A DNA stretch of 22,570 nt from JBJENW01 sp051880395. Its GTDB lineage: Bacteria > Bacillota > Clostridia > Lachnospirales > Lachnospiraceae. Of the stretch, positions 16,449 through 22,570 are shown one piece after another. Below the pieces are notes generated by a model. The model was given only the letters and a program-made list of their open reading frames with translations. It did no database searches and had not been told where the DNA came from. The stretch spans positions 1 to 22,570 of the forward strand of contig JBJENW010000054.1 in the NCBI GenBank assembly GCA_051880395.1, written 5' to 3'. The position numbers and the translations under genes were made by a program. The stretch's first letter is position 1, and each line of letters starts with the position of its first letter.

Positions 16449-17381
16449 ATGAAAGAAAAGGAAAACTATGGGATTCTAACTGTGCCGCAGGCATATCTTT
16501 ATACGGAAGATCTGACGGAAGTTTCGGATGAACTGTTGATGGGATGGGCAGTAGCGGTTACAGATGAAATGAAAGAATGCGATGGTGTGGTATACCAAAA
16601 GGTATGGACTCATTATGGATACGATGGGTATCTTTGCGCGGATGCGTTTTGTACAGTAGAGAAAACGGCGTTACAAGACAGAGATGCGGATGCATCGGTC
16701 TATGTTGTGCAGCGGGCATTTGTGGATGTGCTGGCCGAGCCGCGTGTGCAGGGAAGAATTCGGTTGACATTGAGCAGAGGCAGTTTTGTGCGGGTTCTTA
16801 TGGAGACAGAAAACGGGTACTACTATGTAGAGACAGCCGACGGAACGAACGGATATCTTCCCTGCGTGGCGCTGGAAAGGCGGCGGGATAACGATGGCTA
16901 TCTGTATGCAGCACAAAAAGAGTCGTATTTTCAAAATCAGAAGATTCCAAATCCCGATGCGGAAGAGGCATTTCGCGCGCGGCTTGTAACTACAGCAAAA
17001 CAGTATCTGGGCGTACAGTATCGCTGGGGAGGAAAATCAGCGGCAGGCGTGGATTGCTCCGGACTGACATTTATGAGCTATCAGCTAAATGGAATACTTA
17101 TTTATCGTGATGCCGAAATACGAGAGGACTATCCGGTACATGCGATCTTATTGGAGCAGATGCAAAAAGGGGATCTGATTTATTTCAAAGGGCATATCGC
17201 CATGTATCTTGGCGATCACAAGTACATTCATTGCACCGGACACAAAAACAGTTTTGGATGTGTCATCAACAGTCTCGATCCGAATGATCCGGATTATCGC
17301 GAAGACCTTGCAGCAGGAATTTTAGCTGTCGGAAGTATTTTTCCAACTTCTGATTTGTCGAAAAATATCTCAATCGTGTAA
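16449..17381 (+). CDS. SH3b-NlpC/P60 endopeptidase, YkfC-like (gamma-D-Glu-diamino acid cleavage)
   Basis: C40 cysteine peptidase of 310 residues, predicted to cleave imported murein peptides between D-Glu and diaminopimelate, releasing L-Ala-D-Glu for the epimerase. Two SH3b-like domains occupy about 1-145 and the NlpC/P60 domain about 175-310. Catalytic Cys203 lies in VDCSG, His249 in GHIAMYLGD and a third polar residue, His261, in YIHCTG. There is no signal peptide, matching cytoplasmic YkfC-type recycling enzymes rather than secreted hydrolases. ATG 16449 has AGAGGAG six bases upstream; a GTG at 16431 overlapping the previous stop is possible. The final codons (LSKNISIV) are within the terminal motif of hairpin element C, so the native C terminus may have been altered. 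Confidence 0.92.
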   Translation: MKEKENYGILTVPQAYLYTEDLTEVSDELLMGWAVAVTDEMKECDGVVYQKVWTHYGYDGYLCADAFCTVEKTALQDRDADASVYVVQRAFVDVLAEPRVQGRIRLTLSRGSFVRVLMETENGYYYVETADGTNGYLPCVALERRRDNDGYLYAAQKESYFQNQKIPNPDAEEAFRARLVTTAKQYLGVQYRWGGKSAAGVDCSGLTFMSYQLNGILIYRDAEIREDYPVHAILLEQMQKGDLIYFKGHIAMYLGDHKYIHCTGHKNSFGCVINSLDPNDPDYREDLAAGILAVGSIFPTSDLSKNISIV

Positions 17382-17840
17382 GATTCCTATGCGGACGTTT
17401 CCGACATCCGACTGGGAGAGAACACAGGGGCGGCTGGTTCAAAAGTGGCTAGGCAGAAATGAAGTCGAGTTCGGACGGGTGGGATTGGGATGCTTTATTT
17501 TTGCTGTTTTTCGAATGTCGGACAGTCTGCACAAAATTGTACGTGCAAGTAAGAATCAAAAAACGGATTCTTTCTTGCACGCACAATTTTGCACAGCCAG
17601 TCCGCCGAACGAAAAACAACAAAGGCATCACAATCCCACCCGTCCGAGCTCACTATCATTTCCGCCAAAGCCACTTTTGAACCAGCCGCCCCTGTGTTCT
17701 CTCCCAGTCAAATGCCGGAAACTGTTTATTGGAACCGATCGGTTGAGATATTTTTCGTCAGAATTTTTGAAAAGTGGTGGGAAGTAATGTCGTGATTTGC
17801 TCCACCATCCCGCCAAATGTCGGAAACGTCCGCATAGGAA
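17359..17840. repeat. Hairpin element C: very long inverted repeat
   Basis: CGAAAAATATCTCAATC (17359-17375) and GGTTGAGATATTTTTCG (17741-17757) form the outer ends. Inside, 17397-17410 pairs with 17709-17722 (three mismatches), 17411-17450 is a perfect 40-base reverse complement of 17669-17708, 17472-17487 matches 17631-17646 perfectly, and pairing continues with bulges to a short loop at about 17558-17565. A further copy of the end box at 17817-17840 is a perfect 24-base reverse complement of 17384-17407. The arms thus exceed 150 bases each. The box GGACGTTTC (17393-17401, and its complement at 17823-17831) links it to elements A, B and D, though its apical loop is not the A/B core. It fills the gap between the NlpC/P60 and cellulase genes and overlaps the end of the former. 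Confidence 0.85.
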
Positions 17841-17874
17841 ACAAAAGAAAAATAAATGTTTACATAAAAAACTC

Positions 17875-17903
17875 TTGTTTCTTTTGGGAAAAGCAGGTAA
17901 GAT
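17875..17903 (+). promoter_or_regulatory. Possible promoter of the cellulase gene
   Basis: TTGTTT (17875-17880), a 17-base spacer and TAAGAT (17898-17903) are an acceptable sigma-A promoter; TACTAT at 17903-17908 is an alternative -10 with poorer spacing. The gene lies downstream of the large hairpin element C, so it probably needs its own promoter here. Confidence 0.4.
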
Positions 17904-17923
17904 ACTATAGAAGGAATGGAGGG

Positions 17924-17937
17924 GAAAAACGTTTTCG
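17924..17937 (+). promoter_or_regulatory. Candidate LacI-type operator before the cellulase
   Basis: GAAAAACGTTTTCG contains the palindrome AAAACGTTTT with a central CG, the layout of LacI-family sites, and partly resembles a catabolite-response element. It lies about 20 bases downstream of the putative -10, where a bound repressor would block transcription. An AT-rich palindrome of ten bases can occur by chance. Confidence 0.25.
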
Positions 17938-17967
17938 AAATGAGGGACAGGAGAGAAAGGAGTTCAT

Positions 17968-20900
17968 ATGTATCCAGAGAAAACAAGACGATGGAAACGA
18001 GTTTTGACATGGGTGCTTGTAGCTGCGATGGTAGTCAGTTCCATCACGATTCCCCCTACGAGCGTCTATGCCAAGGAGACGGACCCGGCGAAGATCGGAG
18101 TCACGTCAAGTGATGTAACAGCAGAATTTAAGCAGGGAAATGTATCGGGTGCGTATCATGAGTATACGCTGCAGATCAATAACCGGTCAAACAAATCGAT
18201 CGGGGACTGGGTGGTTGTGATACCGGTAAGTGTGAACAATATTTCCGACTGGTCTTCCTGGGCAAAGTACAAAGAAGTTTCAACAGGGGATTCATTGATC
18301 GTCGGACCGTCAAATACCGGTGCGGGCGTAATTTCTGCAGGTGGAACGTATGGAAATGTGTCACAGGATGATTATAAGATCAATTACAGTGGTTCGCAGG
18401 ATATTGATCCATCTAGAGCAGTTGTCTATTATGTGGAAGGTAGCAGTTCGCAGAATGCATTTGCGGATGTATTCGGAAACGGTGGAAATTCAACCGGTGG
18501 TTCGGGAAACACATCTGGCGGTTCTTCTGACAATAGCCAGAACATGAATACAGATATTGAATATAATTATGCAAAATTATTGCAGTATTCGTTGTATTTT
18601 TATGATGCAAATATGTGCGGAGAATTAGAAAATGATTGCTCCGTAAATTGGCGCAGAAATTGTCATTTGTGTGATAAAACAGTGACATATAACGGAAAAA
18701 CTGTGGATGTATCCGGTGGATTTCATGATGCCGGAGATCATGATAAATTTGGTCTTCCGCAAGGATATTCTGCGACGGTTTTAGGTATGGGATATTATGA
18801 ATACAAAGATGCATATCTGAAAACCGGACAGTCCGAGCATTTTAAAAAGATTTTGGATCACTTTTGTGATTACTTTACCCGTTGTACCGTATTAGATGGC
18901 AATGGAAATGCAGAAGCATTCTGTTATCAGGTTGGAGATGGTGCGAGCCATAATCTATGGGTGAGTCCGGAGGATGAAAATATCAACCGTCCGGCTTATT
19001 TTGCAGATGCATCGACACCGGCAACGGATCAGGTGAGTGAGGCCGCGGCAGCACTCGCATTGCATTACATAAACTTTGGGAATGAAACGTACTTGGATAC
19101 GGCAAAAAAATTGTTTGCCATGGCAATGAAAAATGAAAAGAAACAGCAAGGATCTCAGGGTGGAAATTTTTATGCTTCATCCGGATGGGCGGATGACTAT
19201 TGCCTGGCAGCAGCGTGGTTGTATAAGGCAACCGGAGATTCGGTTTATCAGAGTGAATACAAAAAATACGAAGGAAATCTAAATGTGTATGGCTGGCCGG
19301 CATGGGATGATGTAGGCGCTTACGCAAAGGCTTACGGCAGCGGAGACTGGAGTGCGGTTTCGATGAATCTTACCAGTAATATCGGAAGCTGTAAGGACGT
19401 GGATAATGGGTACAAATGGTTGTGTATGTGGGGATCTGCCCGTTATAATTGCAATATGCAGTTAGAAGGTCTGCTTTATGATAAGTATCAGAAATCGGAT
19501 AGCTATACTTCGTGGGCACAGAGCCAGATGAAATTTTTGCTCGGGAACAGTTCAACCAAACAGTGTTATGTGGTAGGATATAATGGAAATTCTACAAAAT
19601 ATCCGCATCACCGTGGCGCTTCTGGATATAATGGAGCGTTTCCGCAAGATGGAAATCAGTATAAAGAGCAGGCACATGTGTTGGTTGGTGCATTGGCGGG
19701 AGGAATTATTGATGAAAATGGTACTTATGACGATTCTTCTGCAGATTATTATTCAAACGAGGTAGCCATCGATTATAATGCAGCCATGACAGGGGCGGCT
19801 GCGGCTTTATATCTGAAAAATGAGAATGACGGACATCAGAAGATCGTAAAAAGTTCAGATTCCGATGCACCGAAAGAAATTAAGATATTTTATGCTCCGG
19901 ATGGAAGTTATCAGCCTTCTGAAGAGCCGTCCTGTGAACCGTCAAAGCCGGAAGAAATCAAGGTGGAATCTGTAAAAGTAGAACCGGATCATCTGACTTT
20001 GACGGAAGGCGAAACGCAAACGATCAAAGCAATTGTGACACCAGAAAATGCCACAGATTCCACAATTATGTGGTCAAGCGAAGATGATGCGATCGCAAGT
20101 GTAAAAGACGGCGTGGTAACGGCAAAAAAAGCCGGAACCGTGAAGATTTCTGCAGAAGCAGATGGGAAAAGAGCCGAGTGTACCGTAACGGTAAAAGAAA
20201 AAGAACCGGAGAAAATCGCAGTGACAGGTGTCCGTGTGAAACCGGAGACAATGGAGTTGGAAGAAGGGGAAACCAGATATTTGGAAGTAACCGTGACACC
20301 AGAGGATGCGACCGACAAATCGGTTCGTTTTCAAGTTGAGGATGATACGATCGTCAATGTTACAGATGATGGAAAGGTTATAGCGAAAAAAGACGGAACC
20401 ACAACAGTGAAAGTGATCACAAAAGATGGAAATAAAACAGCAGAATGTCAGGTGACAGTAAAGAAAGAAACGCAGGAAGAACCATCCCGTGAAGAAGAGC
20501 CATCAAAAGAGGATACACCGTCGTGGGAGGAAACTCCATCGCAGGAGGAGCCATCAAAAGAGGAAGAACCATCAAAGGAGGAAACACCATCCTGGATCGA
20601 TATCCCATCACAAGAAGATTCGCCAAGTGAAGAAGCACCGTCAGAGGATGAGAAACCGTCAACAGAGCATGGTTCATCAGGAAATACAGGGAATGTAGAA
20701 CCGCCTAGTACGGTTGAGGTAGATTCTGTAAAGATCACGGAAAATCAGATTACGGTAAAACCGGGAGAAACAAAAAAACTGGAAGCAGAAATTTTGCCGG
20801 AAAATGCATCGGACAAGTCCTTGCAGTGGACAAGTGACAATGAAGAGGCTGTCACTGTGGATCAGGACGGAACGATTCATGCAGTGGCACAGGGAGATGC

Positions 20901-22323
20901 TATGATCTCTGCAATCACATCCAATGGAAAAAAAGCAATCGCCATTGTGACGGTCTCTGATGAGCAGGAAGAGGAAGAGCAGAAGGTTTCTATTTCGATG
21001 AAATCCAGTCTGACTTTAGAGGTAAATGACAGCGAGACGCTGGAACCGAAACTGGAAAATGCAGAGAAAACAGACATTCAGTGGGAGAGTGATGAGCCGG
21101 ATGTCTTGTTTGTAAAAGACGGATTGCTGGTCGCAAAGAAAGAAGGAACCGCAATTGTGACGGCAAGTATCACAAAAAATGGAAAAACAGTCAAAGCGGT
21201 CTGCGTCGTAACCGTAAAAGAGAAGAATGTGATCGATCAGCCGATTTTGGCAGAAAGTCTGTTATTGGAACCGGAATCGTTAAAATTGAAAACAGGTGAG
21301 ATCGGAACATTGGTGTATGTGATTTTCCCGATAGATGCGACTACAAAGGAGATCGAATGGAGTGTAGAAGATGAAACAATCGCGCAGGTGGCATCAAACG
21401 GAACGGTTCTTGCACTTCGACCGGGAAAAACAACGATCAAAGCAAAAGTAAAAGGTACAGAAGTATCTGCAGTATGCAGTTTAGAAGTGGAAGAAAAAGA
21501 AACAGGAGAGATACAAAAGCCGCAGCTGGTAACTAGTATCAATATTCAAGAAAACCCAGTGACGATTGAAATGGGCAATAAGCAGCAGATTCATGCGACG
21601 GTTCTTCCGGAAAATGCTTCGAATCCAGGACTTACCTGGGTATCAACAGATCCATCCATTGCGACAATAGATGAGCAGGGAGTTGTGAGTGCACAAAAAG
21701 CTGGAACAACAGAAATATGGGCTTGCGCACAGGACGGAAGTGGAGTGACACAGAAATGCACGGTTACAGTTGTAGCACCGGAGTCTCCAAAAGTGGAAAG
21801 TATACAGCTTTCAGTAAAATCTTTGACACTGGATGCAAAGAAAACTGCGACGATCAAGTGGAAGATATATCCGGAATCAGCCCAAAATGAAAAAATGACA
21901 GTAAGCCAGAGCCAAAGCGTGATAAAAATCACAAACAAGGGTTCCAATCAAGTCAAAGTGCAGGCAGTGAAACCGGGAGTCGGAAAACTGAACTTTCAGA
22001 TTGGATCTGTGAAAAAGTCCATTATCGTTAAGGTGAAACCGGCAAAAACAGTTGGAGTAAAGGCGTCTTCCATTAAGAAGAATCAGTTAAAATTATCCTG
22101 GAAATCGGTCAGCGGTGCAAGCGGATATCAGGTATATTACAGCACATCAAAGACAGGAAAGTTTAAGAAATATAAAACAACGAAATCGACGAAACTTACG
22201 GTTTCTGGTCTGAAGAAAAAGAAAACGTATTATTTCAAGGTCAGAGCGTATAAAACGACATCTTCTGGCACGATTTATGGAAGTCTTTCCAATCTCTATA
22301 AAGTAAAAACAGCAGCAAAATAA
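17968..22323 (+). CDS. Secreted multidomain GH9 cellulase with BIG2 repeats and FN3
   Basis: Extracellular enzyme of 1451 residues hydrolysing beta-1,4-glucan. Signal peptide 1-35 (cleavage after VYA); a beta-rich region about 42-160 that resembles a cellulose-binding CBM2-type module (tentative); a Gly/Ser/Asn linker; GH9 catalytic domain about 193-625 with DAGD (Asp254, Asp257), PHHRGAS (546-552) and the NEVAIDYNA motif containing acid Glu598. BIG2-like domains follow at about 667-747 and 752-833, an acidic PSxEE linker at about 836-912, then five more at about 916-995, 1006-1088, 1095-1177, 1188-1270 and 1276-1355, and a Lys-rich FN3 domain at 1362-1451. No LPXTG, dockerin or SLH domain is seen, so attachment to the wall, if any, would be through the repeats. 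AAAGGAG precedes the ATG. Confidence 0.93.
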   Translation: MYPEKTRRWKRVLTWVLVAAMVVSSITIPPTSVYAKETDPAKIGVTSSDVTAEFKQGNVSGAYHEYTLQINNRSNKSIGDWVVVIPVSVNNISDWSSWAKYKEVSTGDSLIVGPSNTGAGVISAGGTYGNVSQDDYKINYSGSQDIDPSRAVVYYVEGSSSQNAFADVFGNGGNSTGGSGNTSGGSSDNSQNMNTDIEYNYAKLLQYSLYFYDANMCGELENDCSVNWRRNCHLCDKTVTYNGKTVDVSGGFHDAGDHDKFGLPQGYSATVLGMGYYEYKDAYLKTGQSEHFKKILDHFCDYFTRCTVLDGNGNAEAFCYQVGDGASHNLWVSPEDENINRPAYFADASTPATDQVSEAAAALALHYINFGNETYLDTAKKLFAMAMKNEKKQQGSQGGNFYASSGWADDYCLAAAWLYKATGDSVYQSEYKKYEGNLNVYGWPAWDDVGAYAKAYGSGDWSAVSMNLTSNIGSCKDVDNGYKWLCMWGSARYNCNMQLEGLLYDKYQKSDSYTSWAQSQMKFLLGNSSTKQCYVVGYNGNSTKYPHHRGASGYNGAFPQDGNQYKEQAHVLVGALAGGIIDENGTYDDSSADYYSNEVAIDYNAAMTGAAAALYLKNENDGHQKIVKSSDSDAPKEIKIFYAPDGSYQPSEEPSCEPSKPEEIKVESVKVEPDHLTLTEGETQTIKAIVTPENATDSTIMWSSEDDAIASVKDGVVTAKKAGTVKISAEADGKRAECTVTVKEKEPEKIAVTGVRVKPETMELEEGETRYLEVTVTPEDATDKSVRFQVEDDTIVNVTDDGKVIAKKDGTTTVKVITKDGNKTAECQVTVKKETQEEPSREEEPSKEDTPSWEETPSQEEPSKEEEPSKEETPSWIDIPSQEDSPSEEAPSEDEKPSTEHGSSGNTGNVEPPSTVEVDSVKITENQITVKPGETKKLEAEILPENASDKSLQWTSDNEEAVTVDQDGTIHAVAQGDAMISAITSNGKKAIAIVTVSDEQEEEEQKVSISMKSSLTLEVNDSETLEPKLENAEKTDIQWESDEPDVLFVKDGLLVAKKEGTAIVTASITKNGKTVKAVCVVTVKEKNVIDQPILAESLLLEPESLKLKTGEIGTLVYVIFPIDATTKEIEWSVEDETIAQVASNGTVLALRPGKTTIKAKVKGTEVSAVCSLEVEEKETGEIQKPQLVTSINIQENPVTIEMGNKQQIHATVLPENASNPGLTWVSTDPSIATIDEQGVVSAQKAGTTEIWACAQDGSGVTQKCTVTVVAPESPKVESIQLSVKSLTLDAKKTATIKWKIYPESAQNEKMTVSQSQSVIKITNKGSNQVKVQAVKPGVGKLNFQIGSVKKSIIVKVKPAKTVGVKASSIKKNQLKLSWKSVSGASGYQVYYSTSKTGKFKKYKTTKSTKLTVSGLKKKKTYYFKVRAYKTTSSGTIYGSLSNLYKVKTAAK

Positions 22324-22367
22324 AAAATGGCATCTTTCGCTTTTTTAGCGAAGGATGCCATTTTCTT
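22324..22367 (+). terminator. Strong intrinsic terminator after the cellulase
   Basis: An 18-base stem (22324-22341 with 22347-22364) starts directly after the stop codon; the only imperfect pair is T-G. The loop is five T residues, and the right arm ends in TTTT followed by CTT. It should end the cellulase transcript efficiently and, with its A/T-flanked stem, may work on both strands. Confidence 0.88.
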
Positions 22368-22485
22368 ATGCAAGGTTATCAAATTATTTACGAATTACTC
22401 CTTATATGAGTGTAAGTGTTGCGACCACTACTTTGTTGGTCTCACGAAACGGTATCGACTCCACCACTTTTTGGGGGTGGTTGGG

Positions 22486-22570
22486 CGAAACAGATCTCAG
22501 CCGGGGGATTCCTAGACGGACGTTTCCGGGATTCGGGCAGGCACAGAACACGGGTGGCATCTGACAGAGT
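22486..22570. repeat. Hairpin element D: left part, cut by the window end
   Basis: CGAAACAGATCTCAGCC (22486-22502) and the end box ATTCCTAGACGGACGTTTCC (22508-22527) repeat the order and spacing seen at the left of element C (17359-17402). The following sequence also resembles the left arm of C, for example AGAACAC followed by a G-rich tract (from about 22545, compared with 17420). The matching right arm should lie beyond position 22570. The gap 22368-22485 upstream contains only a small CCACC/GGTGG hairpin. Confidence 0.7.

Noticed and set aside
17389..17816. Several overlapping ORFs of 60-132 residues on both strands in element C
   Set aside because: Long palindromes create mirrored open frames; none has a ribosome site or a recognisable domain.
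20417..20738. Ser/Asp-rich ORFs on the minus strand opposite the cellulase linker
   Set aside because: They are the antisense of the PSxEE repeats and reflect only that codon pattern.

Overview
The window reads as a chromosomal segment of a low-to-mid GC Gram-positive anaerobe of the Clostridia, most likely a gut or rumen Lachnospiraceae. The evidence is strong AGGAGG-type ribosome sites, TTG starts, an FtsX permease/two-component module, a Dpp/Opp uptake operon of Firmicutes type, and a very large secreted GH9 cellulase with BIG2 repeats. This assignment is an inference from gene content. All confident protein genes lie on the + strand.

Region 1 (191-5410) is a four-gene operon: an FtsX-family ABC permease, its ATPase, an OmpR-type response regulator and a two-TM histidine kinase. 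The kinase and regulator probably control the transporter in response to an envelope signal. Region 2 (5509-6209) is a Phd/YefM-PIN toxin-antitoxin pair with a visible promoter and a repeated operator-like sequence. Region 3 (6233-7981) is a DXS-like transketolase paralog that appears to lack the substrate-phosphate arginines of true DXS.

Region 4 (8601-17381) is a muropeptide recycling operon comparable in logic to Bacillus ykfABCD. It encodes L-Ala-D/L-Glu epimerase, two DppD/DppF ATPases, DppB and DppC permeases, a lipoprotein substrate-binding protein, a cytoplasmic class-A beta-lactamase-fold serine hydrolase, and a cytoplasmic SH3b-NlpC/P60 endopeptidase. Peptides would be imported, trimmed by the NlpC/P60 enzyme (and perhaps the serine hydrolase), and the released L-Ala-D-Glu epimerised to L-Ala-L-Glu for catabolism. 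A strong promoter lies directly before an intrinsic terminator upstream of the first gene, which suggests attenuation. Region 5 (17968-22323) is a 1451-residue GH9 cellulase with about seven BIG2 domains and a C-terminal FN3, ended by a strong terminator.

The most unusual content is in the gaps between genes. At 7984-8574, 17359-17840 and 22486-22570 there are members of one non-coding family: long, nearly perfect hairpins bounded by a GGACGTTTC box and an outer CGAAAAATATCTCAACC motif. The two adjacent copies, A (- strand) and B (+ strand), share an approximately 80-nt apical core whose differences are largely compensatory base-pair changes, while their 34-bp basal helices have mostly different sequences but remain complementary. 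This points to selection on structure (RNA or folded DNA). I do not recognise the family; it is the best candidate here for something undescribed.
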